Assembly: GCF_032917945.1 (NCBI RefSeq)
Contig: NZ_CP136624.1
Location: 2,294,001-2,358,000 of the forward strand
DNA from: Bradyrhizobium sp. sBnM-33
GTDB taxonomy: Bacteria > Pseudomonadota > Alphaproteobacteria > Rhizobiales > Xanthobacteraceae
DNA length: 64,000 nt
Direction of reading: 5' to 3'
Below are positions 27,498 through 37,204 of the stretch, piece by piece (position 1 is the first letter of the stretch; each line of letters opens with the position of its first letter). The notes beneath the pieces are model-generated. The model was not told where the DNA came from. It did not search any database and was given only the letters and a program-made list of their open reading frames with translations. Made by a program: the position numbers and the translations under genes.

Positions 27498-28264
27498 CCA
27501 TGACCTTGCCAGAAATCGATCGCTGCCTACGACAGTTGCGGTTGTCGGGCATACGCGACACGCTCGAGACCCGCGTCCTGCAGGCCCAGGGCGCCAGCCA
27601 ACCGTTCCTCGAGACCTTCTGCCTGCTCCTGCAGGACGAACTCGATCGTCGTCAGTCCCGTCTCATCGCTCGCCGCTACCAGCAATCCGGGCTTGAAGAG
27701 AAGCTCACGCTCGCGGAGTTCGACTGGTCCTTCAATCCCAAACTGCCGCGTCAGGCCTGCTTCCAGCTGCATGCGCTGAAGTTTGTCGCCGTCGGTGAAA
27801 ACGCTCTGTTCATTGGCAAGCCCGGCACTGGAAAATCGCACGTGGCCAAGGCCGTCGCCTACCAGGCCGTCCTGCAAGGCCACAAGGTCCAGTATCTCGA
27901 GGCCGATGACTTCTTCAACCGTTACGCCCTCAGCCCCGCCGCTCAGCGCGAAGCGCGACTGCGGAGCATCTTTGACTGCGATCTGCTTGTGCTTGACGAT
28001 CTGTTCCTCGCTCGCACCATCCCCGACGAAGCTGGCGCTTTGCTGCAGAATCTAATCCATCAACGCTACAAATTGCACCGCAGCGTCATCGTCACGTCCA
28101 ATCGCGTCGTGCAGGATTGGGGCGCTTATCTCCGCGACAACACCATGAGCACGACGATCCTTGACCGCCTCATGCACCATTGTCATCTGCTTGAGTTCGA
28201 CGGCCGCAGCTACCGCCTCAAGGAAGCCGCCGAAGCCCTTGCACGCAAAACCCAGTCAATCTAA
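27494..28264 (+). CDS. istB: IS21 helper ATPase IstB (element 2)
   Basis: 256 residues, intact AAA+ protein. Walker A GKPGTGKSH (about 108-116), Walker B LLVLDD (about 166), sensor VIVTSNRVV. Its partner IstA is broken, so the element cannot move by itself. Coupled to istA by ATGA overlap. Confidence 0.93.
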   Translation: MTMTLPEIDRCLRQLRLSGIRDTLETRVLQAQGASQPFLETFCLLLQDELDRRQSRLIARRYQQSGLEEKLTLAEFDWSFNPKLPRQACFQLHALKFVAVGENALFIGKPGTGKSHVAKAVAYQAVLQGHKVQYLEADDFFNRYALSPAAQREARLRSIFDCDLLVLDDLFLARTIPDEAGALLQNLIHQRYKLHRSVIVTSNRVVQDWGAYLRDNTMSTTILDRLMHHCHLLEFDGRSYRLKEAAEALARKTQSI

Positions 28265-28335
28265 TAACCTCTTGTCCTGCTCCACAAGTGGGGGAGTTTG
28301 CGCGACCACAGGTGGGGGAACTTGAAGTGACCGTC

Positions 28336-28516
28336 CGGGCGCCTGGGCGAAAAGCTCCGTCGGGTCACCGTTCAGGAAGGCGGGCTGGATCAGGACCAGC
28401 CCGGTGATCGCGCAGGCGCGCGCGGCGCCTTCCAGCTGTTCCAAGGAGCCGTCGATGATCGGCGCGGTCCGCCGGGCCTCTCGGCGGAAGGCATGGACCT
28501 CGCAGTCGATCCTCAT
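28336..28516 (-). pseudogene. Amidohydrolase, 5' part
   Basis: First about 60 codons: MRIDCEVHAFRREARR, then GLVLIQPAFLNGDPTELFAQ, the typical opening of amidohydrolase-2 proteins. The first metal motif reads CEVH where HxH is usual. Cut at IS21 no. 2; continues at 22400 on the minus strand. Start ATG 28516 overlaps the stop of the gene upstream (ATGA), so it was the second gene of an operon. Confidence 0.75.
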
Positions 28517-28767
28517 GGAGCGCCCTCGCCGCAGAGCGCAGCCGGCAGAGCGACCGCCAGGCCGCAGCTCACCCGGAAAAGCAGGTCCTCGACGGCGGCG
28601 CGGCGCACGTAGAGACTCTCCAACTTCTGCTCAATCACGCGGCGAGCGACGTCCCGCTGCGCGTCCGGGCCGTGGCGCTCGGCCGCGATGATCTCGTCGA
28701 TAGGGCCGAGTCCTAAAATGGAATGCTCGCGCGCCATTGCAAATACGGGGTCGCTATAGGTGATCCT
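28513..28767 (-). pseudogene. Unrecognised gene, C-terminal fragment
   Basis: About 83 codons, from ITYSDPVFAMAREHSILGLG to ALPAALCGEGAP, ending with a TGA that overlaps the amidohydrolase start. The 5' part was replaced by the truncated IS630 copy. The family is not recognised. Coupling suggests it worked in the same pathway as the amidohydrolase. Confidence 0.45.
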
Positions 28768-29613
28768 CAATCCCAGCCAACAGGCTGAGCGTGCCATGTC
28801 GTTTGTATTCATGGTCGCGCGCAAAGCTGGCGTGGATGCCAGGCTTGGGCGGCAAATCTGGCGCCGTCGTTGCGATGGCCTGGATTCCCGGCTTCTCGTC
28901 GCAGGAAACGATCGTCACCGGCTTTCCCCGCTTCTTCTTTCCCTTGGCAGAGGCTTTCTTCAGGACTTCGACTTCCCCTCCGCCATCTTCTGTTCGAACT
29001 CGGCGTCGCGATTTTCAAGATAGTAGCGCACTTTGTGCGGCTTGATTTCCTCCCGGCCGAGGAATCTTGCACACCGTTCCCTGGACCAAATTGGCCAAAC
29101 ACGCATGCCCCGCCGCCGGCCCGTGTTCGCGCGCATGGCGCGCCAAGAGCCGCGTCGTCCACATGGATAGCCGTGGTCCTTGGCCTTGTCGCACGCCAGC
29201 GACACCAACCAGGCTTTGGCTTCAGGCGTGATGGTTGGTTCCTTGCCCGGTCGCGGGCGATCGTCGAGGGCTGCCAGCGGGCCATCGGCCAGCGCCCGCT
29301 CGACACAGCGCTGCACCGTCTGATGATGGACCCCAAGTCTCTGGCCCACCGCGCAGAACGAAGGATTTTCCCGATACGCCAGCAGCATCTGCGCCCGCGA
29401 CACCCGGCTCGCCAGTTCGATCCTCGACCGCGAAAGCGTCGTCAAGGTCGCTATCTCTTCATCACTCATTGCCAACTCGACCGCTCGCCGCCATGCTGCC
29501 ATGATACAGCTCCTCGTTTCGCCGACCGCAAACGAGGAATCCGCCAACAGCCCGTCCGTTCCACCAATTCAGCCTGCTACAGCAGCGCGAGTTTCATGGA
29601 ATCGGTCGTCTAG
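28768..29613 (-). pseudogene. IS630-family element, copy 2, truncated and frameshifted
   Basis: Nearly identical to copy 1 (3882-5163) but lacks the last ~130 transposase codons, stopping abruptly at 28768. Small deletions near 28977 and 29163 and an insertion near 29063 break the frame. The lysine-rich stretch that is frameshifted in copy 1 reads AKGKKKRGKPVTIV in frame here. The outer 5' edge (GGAATCGGTCGTCTA) is retained at about 29613. Confidence 0.85.
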
Positions 29614-29752
29614 GATTCAACAAACAGGTTGATGCGGCTACCGCAATACAGTGTGAGTAGCGGTGTTCCTTCGGCGCAAAATCTCAAGGCCTCTCTTTCA
29701 AAACTGGCCCGTGCAATGTCGTTTTAGAGGTGCCGCGATAGTCTCATGCGCA
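29614..29752. other. Short spacer with a degenerate ISNCY-like end
   Basis: CGGCGCAAAAT at 29672-29682 followed by AAGGCCT resembles the left end of ISNCY-like copy B, which likewise adjoins an IS630 edge. It may be a solo remnant. Confidence 0.3.
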
Positions 29753-30661
29753 TTAAGCGGCTTCCGGAAGGGCGGCCTTTTTACAAAGGCGGACTAGCCA
29801 CCGGCAAAAAGCACGAGCGATTTCGGGATTGTCACTGCGGTCGACCGAATAGGCCCGATATTGCATGCCGCTGGGAGTACGTGACCCTGGTATCACCTGT
29901 AGAACGCCCCCGCGCACCAGATCGCCGACAATAATTTCGGGCGCTATCAGAAGGCATTTTCCCGTCATGACCGCCGGCAGAGCAAGGTAATTGTGATCAT
30001 ATCGCGCCCCTGACCTTATGTCTTTGGAGGTCAGGTTCATCGCCCGCAACCATGTGGGCAGTATGTCGGGCCGGGATGTGATGTTCAGAACTGGCATTGA
30101 GCGAACGACTGAGAGGCTTTTGCTGTGCAGGTGATTTGGAGAGCCCACACAGACGAGTTGCTCGTTGTAGATCTCCCAATCGTCAGCCGGTTCGATGACG
30201 GAAAGATCGCGCGTAATCAGGATGTCGAAATCGTCGGAAGATGTCGGTGGAGACAGTGAACTAATCACATCCACAATTACGCCACCCATTTCAGCGGAAA
30301 ATGCCTGGAGATTAGGAATCAGAAAGGAGTAAGCGAAGGTCGAGAGCGACGTGCGGACAACAAGCCGATTGGCGTCCGGAAGGTTCCGCCGGCACATTCT
30401 TTTAGCGGTGAAACACACTGTATCTAGCGGTTCGGTGACCGTGTTCGCAAAAAGCCTTCCGAATTCCGTCAATTCGCTCCGCCTACCGCGTCGTTCCATG
30501 AGGTCTGTGCCCAGATAGCCTTGCAGCACGGCAAGGTAGCGGCTGACCGAGCTCTGTGTCATTCCCAATGCGCTAGCCGCGCGCGTTACGCTTCCTTCTC
30601 GCGCGATCGTCACGAACACCCGGATCGCGTTGAGAGGCACTTCATTGTCTTCGATAGCCAT
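29753..30661 (-). CDS. LysR-family regulator 1 (PalR-like)
   Basis: 302 residues. Winged helix-turn-helix at about 9-68 (VTRAASALGMTQSSVSRYLAVLQ), then a periplasmic-binding-type effector domain (VVRTSLSTFAYSFLIPNLQAF to the end). It is about 90% similar by eye to the copy at 40284-41188, and decayed relatives lie at 33240-35980. It follows the phosphonopyruvate hydrolase gene, matching the known pairing of a LysR regulator with that enzyme in phosphonoalanine catabolism. An operator-like dyad sits 70 bp upstream of the start (30731-30747). Ligand (phosphonoalanine or phosphonopyruvate) is inferred. Confidence 0.88.
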   Translation of the reverse strand: MAIEDNEVPLNAIRVFVTIAREGSVTRAASALGMTQSSVSRYLAVLQGYLGTDLMERRGRRSELTEFGRLFANTVTEPLDTVCFTAKRMCRRNLPDANRLVVRTSLSTFAYSFLIPNLQAFSAEMGGVIVDVISSLSPPTSSDDFDILITRDLSVIEPADDWEIYNEQLVCVGSPNHLHSKSLSVVRSMPVLNITSRPDILPTWLRAMNLTSKDIRSGARYDHNYLALPAVMTGKCLLIAPEIIVGDLVRGGVLQVIPGSRTPSGMQYRAYSVDRSDNPEIARAFCRWLVRLCKKAALPEAA

Positions 30662-30730
30662 CTTCTATTCCGGCAACTTCTGGAATGTCCGCCAGTTTTC
30701 ACGGCAGGCCATTGCCAAAAATGAATGTTC

Positions 30731-30747
30731 CATCACATTATTTCATG
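30731..30747. promoter_or_regulatory. LysR-type operator box, copy 1
   Basis: CATCACATTATTTCATG, within a conserved TTCCATCACATTA context also found at 36818 and 41259. In those two copies the arms are CATC...GATG with T-N11-A spacing; here the second arm has one change. It lies 70 bp upstream of LysR 1. Confidence 0.6.
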
Positions 30748-31074
30748 TTTGTAGCCGGATTACTGCTTATCAACGGTATATCGCGCGCAAAAACCACGTC
30801 CGGCCGAAGCCGATACGGTCGGCGCGATCGCCTTAGTTGAGTTGATCTCTGTCGCGTTCTCCTTAGGCGTATCTTAAGCGAGCCGTGGCAGTGGTTGCCA
30901 CGATCGCTCGATCGCTCTTCTCGCAGTCGGACACCACGCGACTTTCCGGAGGAGAAAAACCCGTTAACTCGAGTGTTCCGATCGACAGCGCGCTAGGCAT
31001 AGCGCCTGAGCGGAGCTCAGACCCTGCCTAACGTGTTGAAATCTCGACAATCACGGCGGAGACGAATGGTGCGT
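30748..31074. other. Intergenic region downstream of PPH1
   Basis: The first ~45 bp still resemble the leader that follows the operator at 36834 and 41275, then similarity ends. No gene or clear terminator is seen. Confidence 0.4.
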
Positions 31075-31947
31075 TCAGCAAAGGAAGCGAGCTTCAGCTG
31101 CCTTAACCTCGTCCATCTTCTGAAGTCTGAAAATCTCCTCCACCGGAAGAATGTCCTTGTGGACGTTCTGGACGCCACCGTCTGCGATGATCCGGCGGAA
31201 GGTCTCTTGGATAGCACTTGCAGCAGCGCGGATGCCGTAGTTGCCGTAGATCATCATGCGGATGTTGCTAAGCGCCTTGACCTGTTTGGCGTCGAGATCC
31301 GGGTATGCGTTCGGCACGATCACCAGCGGCACCGATCCGGTCCAGGCGCGCGAAAAGCTTTCAATCTCGAAAGGATCCTTCTTTTTCGAATGGATCAGGA
31401 TCATGTCGGCGCCAGCCTCCACATAGGCTTGCGCCCGACGCAGGGCTTCCGCTTCGCCGAGGCCTGCGATCAGGGCCTCGGTGCGGGCGATGACGAGAAA
31501 ATCTGGGTCCCGTTTTGTCGCACCGGCGGCTTCGACCTTGCCCTGAAACTCCTCAATGCGCAGCAGCTCCTGGCGTCCGCCCGCAACAAGGCTCGTTACC
31601 TTAGGAAAGGTCTTATCCTCGATGACAACGGCGCTCGCGCCGGCTCGCTCGTATTCTCTGACGGCATGGATCACATTGATCGCATTGCCGTAGCCCGTAT
31701 CGATATCGGCAATGATCGGCAGCGTCGTGCGTCCGGCGATCGCCCGCAGCATGTCGAGATGCTGTGTCATCGAGATCAGGCTCATGTCCGCAAGGCCGTA
31801 AAGCGCCGACAGCTCAAATCCTGAGGCCCACAGGCCATCGAATCCGGCTTCTTCTGCGAGGATCGCCGAAAGCGGGCTATGGGCGGCCATGATGTGGACG
31901 AGGCCGGTCTCGGCCATGCGCGCGCGGAGGCGTTTGGCAGCGGACAT
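31075..31947 (-). CDS. palA: Phosphonopyruvate hydrolase 1
   Basis: 290 residues, a PEP mutase/isocitrate lyase superfamily (alpha/beta)8 barrel. It reads VIEDKTFPKVTSLVAGGRQ: PEP mutase has Asn in EDKxxPKxNS, while phosphonopyruvate hydrolase (for example Variovorax sp. Pal2, also 290 residues) has Thr at that point, so C-P bond hydrolysis of 3-phosphonopyruvate to pyruvate and phosphate is the best assignment. The Asp-rich DIDTGYGNA segment binds Mg. The aminotransferase ends 10 bp upstream and forms an operon with it: phosphonoalanine would be deaminated and then cleaved. The symbol follows the Variovorax naming. PEP mutase is less likely; other ICL-family lyases are possible. Confidence 0.82.
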   Translation of the reverse strand: MSAAKRLRARMAETGLVHIMAAHSPLSAILAEEAGFDGLWASGFELSALYGLADMSLISMTQHLDMLRAIAGRTTLPIIADIDTGYGNAINVIHAVREYERAGASAVVIEDKTFPKVTSLVAGGRQELLRIEEFQGKVEAAGATKRDPDFLVIARTEALIAGLGEAEALRRAQAYVEAGADMILIHSKKKDPFEIESFSRAWTGSVPLVIVPNAYPDLDAKQVKALSNIRMMIYGNYGIRAAASAIQETFRRIIADGGVQNVHKDILPVEEIFRLQKMDEVKAAEARFLC

Positions 31948-31957
31948 CGGAGACCTT

Positions 31958-33156
31958 TCAGGACAGGGCGGCGCAGGCCGCTATGATGCGGTCGCAGGCG
32001 CGGGTGAGGTCCTCGAGCGACGAGGCATAGGAAATGCGGATATAGGGCGAGGCCATGAAGCCGCTGCCGGGCACGACGGCCACGGCGAAAGCCTCGAGCA
32101 GATACATCGCAAAATCGGTGTCGGTTTCGATGACCTTGCCATCCGGCGTGCGCTTGCCGATAACACCCGCGCAGGAGGGGAAAACGTAGAAGGCGCCGTC
32201 CGGCACCCGGCACGTAAGTCCCTCGGCCTGGTTCAGCCTGGCGACAACGAAATCGCGGCGCTGCAGAAAGGCGCTCGCGAATTCCTCGATATGTTGTCGG
32301 CCGCCGGTTAGCGCCTCGATGGCGGCATATTGCGAAATCGAGCTGGTGTGCGAGGAGGTCTGGCCCTGGATGAGGTTCATCGCCTTGATCAGCGGCAGAG
32401 GCCCCGCGCCATAACCGACGCGCCAGCCGGTCATTGCGTCGGCTTTGGACACGCCGTTCACCGTCAGGGTGCGCTCGTAGAGGTCTGGCGCGACCGCGGC
32501 CATGGTAGCGAAGTCGGCGTTATAGGTGAGCTTTTCATAGATGTCGTCGGACAGCACATGGACATGGGCATGGCGGCGTAGCACCGCTGCTAGCGTCAGC
32601 AACTCGCCTCGACTATAGACCGCGCCGGTCGGATTGCACGGCGAGTTCAGCATCAGCCACTTGGTGCGCGGCGTGATCGCCGCCTCCAGCGCCTCGGGGC
32701 GCAGCTTGAAACCATGGAATTCATCGCAGGCGACGAGAACCGGCTGCCGCCGGCGAGCGCTACCATATCGGGATAGGAGACCCAGCACGGCGTCGGAATT
32801 ACCACCTCGTCGTCCGGATCGAGGCTGGCGAAGAGCGCGTTGAAGACGACCTGCTTGGCGCCGCAGCCCACCGTGATCTGGTCGATCCCGTAATCGAGCC
32901 CGTGATCGCGGCCGAAGCTCTTGCGGATCGCCTCGCGCAGCGGCTTGATCCCGGCGACGGCCGTGTATTTCGTTCGCCCGTAGAGAATCGCCCGGATGCC
33001 GGCTTCGCAGATCGCGGACGGCGTGTTGAAATCCGGTTCGCCCTGACTGAGCGTGATCACATCGGCGCCCTGATTGCGTAGCTCGGCGGCACGCGCTGTC
33101 ATGGCCTTGGTTTCAGAGGGGCGGACGACATTGAGCCGTTTTGCAACGAGAGGCAA
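31958..33156 (-). pseudogene. palB: Class I aminotransferase (PalB-like), frameshifted
   Basis: Fold-type I PLP aminotransferase of the AspAT Ibeta type. LSQGEPDFNTP and YTAVAGIKPLREAI lie in the first frame. After one lost base near 32745 (AGG then QPVLVACDEFHGF) the rest follows: NSPCNPTGAV, the PLP lysine in VNGVSKADAMTGWRVG, and the Arg of YIRISYASS. The likely start is TTG 33156. In phosphonoalanine catabolism such an enzyme converts phosphonoalanine to phosphonopyruvate for the hydrolase directly downstream. The break makes the copy inactive unless it is a sequencing error. Confidence 0.82.
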
Positions 33157-33239
33157 GATGGAATACCTGCGAAGTTTCGAAGAAAATCTTTGACGGCTTC
33201 TAGTCGCTCTAAACGGGCTAACCAATCCGGCTATCGCTT

Positions 33240-33998
33240 TTTTGAATTAGATGATCGAAAGTTACGATATCTTACGGTTGCATCGCCGGGCACGGCCTTC
33301 TTGCAGACGTGCGTCATCCAACGGCAGAAGGCACGAGCAAGATGCGAAGTAAGGCTACGATCGACTGCATAGGGCGCGGTATTGCATGCCGCTTGGGACC
33401 CGCGTGCGTCCGGCAGCACGGCAAGATAAGGCCCCCGGGAATAGGTCTGAGATAAGGACTTGCAGGCAGCCAGCAGGGATTAGCCGGTCGTCACCACCGG
33501 ACGGGCGAGGTCGTGATGGTCGTAGTGCTGGCCGAGCACGCCATCGCCGCTCTTCATGTTCTTGATGTTCTCTTGGTCGCAGCCAAGTGGGAAGCTCGTC
33601 CGGTCAGGAGATAACCGTCAGCAGCGGGATAGAAGTAGCGCGGCACGTCGACGCCCGGCGATGCATTGCGGGGCACCCACGCGAGACCAGTTGTTCATTC
33701 ATAGAGTCCCAAGGGACCGAAGGATCCGGCGGCTCAAGCTCGCGCGTGATCAGCACTTCGAAGCTATCCGCGGTCGAGGGCATGAACCGTGAGCTGCTGA
33801 CGCACCGCCCCACGAATCTCGGATGAGAATGCCTGTAAGTTGGGAACAAACAACGTGCAGCCAAAGATTGTGAGTGAGGTGCGCACACGATGCGGTTCAC
33901 CTTCGTCTCGTCGCCTCAGCCTTAGACGGTGAGCAGGATCGTCCACAGCGGCCCGGCGCATTGACGAAAAAAACGATTGGGCTGTAGCGCGACAAACT
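33240..33998 (-). pseudogene. LysR-family regulator 3, decayed C-terminal part
   Basis: Scattered frames match the effector domain of LysR 1 and 2: VRTSLTIFGCTLFVPNLQAFSSE, then DSFEVLITRELEPPDPS with MNEQLV, then YDHHDLARPVVTTG, then ARAFCRWMTHVCKKA. Many stops and shifts. The N-terminal part lies beyond the ISL3 element at 35747-35980. Confidence 0.8.
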
Positions 33999-34000
33999 GA

Positions 34001-35746
34001 GGTTCTTCCGCACATTTGGTGCAGGGTGTAGGATTCACGGACAGTTCAAATAAGGGCATAAGGTAAGAATCGCAGTCGACGCTCGTGATTCGCCTTGCTC
34101 CAAGCCTTCCGCTCACTGGTTTCCCCCGAGCTTTCGATTGTCAAAATCTCTCCCCAGACCGACAGGGTGGTGCTCGTGGCTCGGCCGAAGTCAGCGGTCT
34201 CGCTCTGTCCCTGTTGCGGCTGCCAGACGGGTCGCGTCCACAGCCATTACGTGCGACGCTTAGCCGATCTGCCGTGGCAGGGTCAGGTTGTTGAAATCCG
34301 GCTTCACGCGCGACGGTTTCGATGCGCGAATCCGCAATGCCCGCGTCGGATATTCACCGAGCGGCTACCGGCAACGGTGCGGCCGAAAGCAAGACGCACA
34401 ACCCGCCTCGGCGAGAGCCAACTGGCGATCGGCTTTGCGGTCGGAGGTGAGCCCGGCTCGCGCCTGTCGCGCAAACTGGCCATGCCGGTCAGCGGCGACA
34501 CCTTGCTCCGAATGATTCACTCGGCTCCCTTGCCGGATTTCGTTGCCCCGACCGTCGTCGGCATCGACGATTGGGCTTGGCGTCGTGGCCAGCGATATGG
34601 AACGATCATCTGCGATCTGGAGCGCAATTGCGTGCTTGATCTGCTTCCCGATCGTAACGCCGACAGTGTTGCGCGCTGGCTGAAGCGCTGGCCGGGGATC
34701 AAGGTCGTCGCCCGCGATCGTGCGGGACTTTATGCTGATGGCGCACGCTGCGGCGTCCCCGACGCGGTGCAGGTGGCGGACCGCTGGCACCTGCTCAATA
34801 GTCTGGGTGAGGCCTTGCGCCACGCGGTCGGCCGCCATCGTCACAACGTAGCCGCCGCCGTGCAAATCATGGCGTCCGCGCAACGAGCGAAGACCGGCAG
34901 TTCCGCGCCGCCGCCCGGCCTTGCACAGTTGCGGGCGGATCGAAAGGCTGCGCGACGCGAACGCTGGGATGAAATCTGTCGCCTACGCCAGCAAGGTTGC
35001 CCGACATCCAGGATCGCCCAACTGCTCGGCGTCGACAGGCGCACTGTTCAGCGCTGGCTGGCCGCTGGCGGCGAACCGGAGCATTCGCGTCCTCACCGAC
35101 CTTCACATCTTCTCGCGCCCTTCCAGGCATGGCTCGAAGCGCGGTGGGCCTCCGGTTGCCAGGTGGGCCAGCAGCTTTGGCGGGAGCTTCAGCAACAGGG
35201 TTATACTGGAAGTCGGGTGACCATCGCGCGATGGGCCGCTGACAGGCGTGCACATGCAGACGCGGGAGGAGCAGCACAACCACACCTGACATGGAAAGCT
35301 CCCACGCGTCGTCGCTGTGCTTGGTACTTGAGCCAGGATCCGGATCAGATCGATGCTGAAGCCAGGCTGTTCCTCGGCCATCTATTTGCGCAAGCTCCGG
35401 AACTCGCGACGGTCGCCGATCTGGCGAAGCGGTTTGTGTCCCTTCTTAGTGGTAGCGACATCGCCGAGCTCGATGAATGGATCACACAAGCAGGCAACAG
35501 CGAGCTCAAGAGCTTCGCCAACGGCATCGCGCGCGACATCGATGCGGTCCGAGCGGCAATAACGACCTCCTGGACAACCAGTCCGGTCGAAGGCCAGATC
35601 AGCAGGATCAAAGCCATCAAACGACAAATGTATGGCCGGGCAAGCTACCCGTTATTGCGTCGACGCGTCCTTCTGGCTGCTTGAGAGCGACCGGGCAACC
35701 TATCCAACCCCGATCGCTCATGCTGCACCAAATATGCGGAAGAACC
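34001..35746 (+). mobile_element. ISL3-family element inserted in LysR 3
   Basis: A 24-bp inverted repeat with one mismatch: GGTTCTTCCGCACATTTGGT (from 34001) and the complement at 35723-35746. The LysR remnant on both sides shows it disrupted that gene. No target duplication is obvious, perhaps because the host gene is decayed. Confidence 0.87.
34095..35684 (+). CDS. ISL3-family transposase
   Basis: 529 residues, intact. N-terminal zinc-finger-like part (LCPCCGCQTGRVHSHYVRR and FRCANPQCPRRIF), then the DDE core with VVGIDDWAWRRGQRYGTI, VVARDRAG (second Asp) and VEGQISRIKAIKRQMYGRA (Glu). A middle helix-turn-helix (TSRIAQLLGVDRRTVQRWLA) is typical. TTG 34095 is taken as start. Confidence 0.92.
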   Translation: MLQAFRSLVSPELSIVKISPQTDRVVLVARPKSAVSLCPCCGCQTGRVHSHYVRRLADLPWQGQVVEIRLHARRFRCANPQCPRRIFTERLPATVRPKARRTTRLGESQLAIGFAVGGEPGSRLSRKLAMPVSGDTLLRMIHSAPLPDFVAPTVVGIDDWAWRRGQRYGTIICDLERNCVLDLLPDRNADSVARWLKRWPGIKVVARDRAGLYADGARCGVPDAVQVADRWHLLNSLGEALRHAVGRHRHNVAAAVQIMASAQRAKTGSSAPPPGLAQLRADRKAARRERWDEICRLRQQGCPTSRIAQLLGVDRRTVQRWLAAGGEPEHSRPHRPSHLLAPFQAWLEARWASGCQVGQQLWRELQQQGYTGSRVTIARWAADRRAHADAGGAAQPHLTWKAPTRRRCAWYLSQDPDQIDAEARLFLGHLFAQAPELATVADLAKRFVSLLSGSDIAELDEWITQAGNSELKSFANGIARDIDAVRAAITTSWTTSPVEGQISRIKAIKRQMYGRASYPLLRRRVLLAA

Positions 35747-35980
35747 CCAGATTGACGCTCCACTTCCATCCTGATTGTCGCGCTGCAATTGGGCGGTCAA
35801 TTCGCTGTTGCGACCGCGCTGGCTCGATCAGCTTCGAGCCGAGATGGGTGTTCTAGGCCAGCGAGATGCGACTGACCGAACTTTGGGTCATGCCGAGGCT
35901 CTTCACAGCGCGCGGCACGTTCTGTTCCCGAGCGATCTCCACGAAGGCGCGCACCGCTTTGAGCGACAGCCCTAAGCCTC
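35747..35980 (-). pseudogene. LysR-family regulator 3, N-terminal remnant
   Basis: Reads SLKAVRAFVEIAREQNVPRA, then VKSLGMTQSSVSR, the LysR helix-turn-helix, then in other frames LGSKLIEPARSQQR matching LGTDLMERRGRRSE of LysR 1. Separated from its C-terminal part by the ISL3 element. Confidence 0.75.
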
Positions 35981-36064
35981 GGTCAGTGTTTTGGTTAGGG
36001 GTCTTGGCCGTGTAAAAACGCCCTCCCAGGCAAGTCGGTGAGAAGCCAGGGCGCCCGTTCGGTC

Positions 36065-36530
36065 TCAGGCCACGATCGCAGCCATCAGCGGCTTGGTCCC
36101 GACGATGTTCATGACCCGTGTCAGATTATAGGCCAGGACCGAGAGAGCCATCTCGGCGGTTACTTTTAGAAGCGTCTTGGTAAGGAAGTGTGTCGCCCCC
36201 ATCCGAGCCTTCATCGTGCCGAACGGATGCTCGACCGTCTCGCGACGCTGGCGCATGGCTTGTTGGTTTGCGTCAAGGCGCTGCTGCACAGCCCTCGAGC
36301 AGATGCTCATTCTCCGATCGCGTGATGCGCCGCTCTGGCCCGGTCGTACATTGCGATTTGAGCAAACAATTTTGACAGGCCGAGGTCCAGTAGCGCCGCA
36401 GCATCTTGCCGTCTTCTTCGTTTGTGTAGCGATACGGCAGTCGCTCCCCCAGCTGGACAGCGATAGGCGTCTTCCTCAATGACTTCCAAGGAAGGTGCGC
36501 GCTCCGTTGAAGTGAACGGATGCGCGCGCC
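36065..36530 (-). pseudogene. IS1182-type transposase remnant
   Basis: C-terminal piece with frameshifts: YRYTNEEDGKMLRRYWTSAC, then TVEHPFGTMKARMGATHFLT, then ALSVLAYNLTRVMNIVG. It separates the LysR 3 remnant from its operator at 36818. Confidence 0.75.
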
Positions 36531-36780
36531 AGCGTTTGAGCAATCGCGATCACAGGGGCCTTGCGCGTCACCGCTAGGCCTCCATTAGATAGAGAAGCGC
36601 TCTATCAATCCGGCGCGTCCTAAGCTCCACGAAGCTTTTCCTGCACGTTGCGCAGCGATCCGGCGTCGCACCATCCGCCTGTTGGCGCTCGTTCCAGCTG
36701 GTGGGACGGCCTTGCACCGATGACTCGCGATTGGTAGCGCGATCAGCTCTTCACCCAAGAAGTCGGATTGGATGGCGGCG
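36531..36780. other. Intergenic, nothing recognised
   Basis: About 250 bp between the IS1182 remnant and the conserved leader; probably IS-derived or decayed sequence. Confidence 0.4.
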
Positions 36781-36817
36781 CGTTCTCACGCTAATCCATC
36801 GCCAAATCAGAACAGTC

Positions 36818-36834
36818 CATCACATTAGTTGATG
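36818..36834. promoter_or_regulatory. LysR-type operator box, copy 3
   Basis: CATCACATTAGTTGATG: dyad CATC / GATG with T-N11-A layout. The surrounding 250 bp resemble 41221-41540. It was presumably shared by LysR 3 and the divergent importer/porin operon. Confidence 0.65.
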
Positions 36835-37060
36835 TCTGTCACCGGCCTATTGCTTCCCAACGATACTGCGTCGGCAGAAATCGGGGTTCGACCTAAGGAC
36901 AGAGGCATGGCATTTCCAACTGAGTGCGTTGGCTTACATCGTTGCGGCTTTGTGCAGCCTGAATTGACGGCCTGTGTTTTTCGTCCCCATCGAATTGCGG
37001 ACACACTGATCGCTCGTCGTGCGAGCCGCCCATGTAGAAGGCGGACGGTTATTCCACGCG

Positions 37061-37204
37061 TTCGCCTCATGTCGTCGATGGGCGAATGCTGCACGTCGGC
37101 ATCATGCCTGAACACGTGCTCTTCTACACGCGCGAGAGCTACCGGTTGCAACTGCAGCCAGGAACAGGCGCCGCGCCGGTCCTGTCGACACGGGACCTGG
37201 CTTG
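37061..37204 (+). pseudogene. ABC transporter ATPase, last ~47 codons only
   Basis: The frame SPHVVDGRMLHVGIMPEHVL, then LQLQPGTGAAPVLSTRDLA and a TGA, aligns with the end of the ATPase at 41640-42815 (PHIVTGQTLHV, LQHGTGAASV, RDWA then stop). It is joined directly to the leader that in the other locus precedes the ATPase start, so a deletion of about 1 kb removed the rest of the gene, and no permease or binding-protein genes follow. Confidence 0.75.

Larger units (their letters stand above)
22401..28335 (+). mobile_element. IS21-family element no. 2, carrying RIT3
   Basis: Ends carry inverted GACGGTC (22401-22407 and complement 28329-28335) followed by repeated TCAAACTCCCCCAC-type motifs (for example 22435-22450, and complements at 28290-28325). 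The element has istA and istB but is of a different subgroup from element 1. It splits an amidohydrolase gene. istA is interrupted by RIT3 and has further lesions; istB is intact. Confidence 0.8.
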
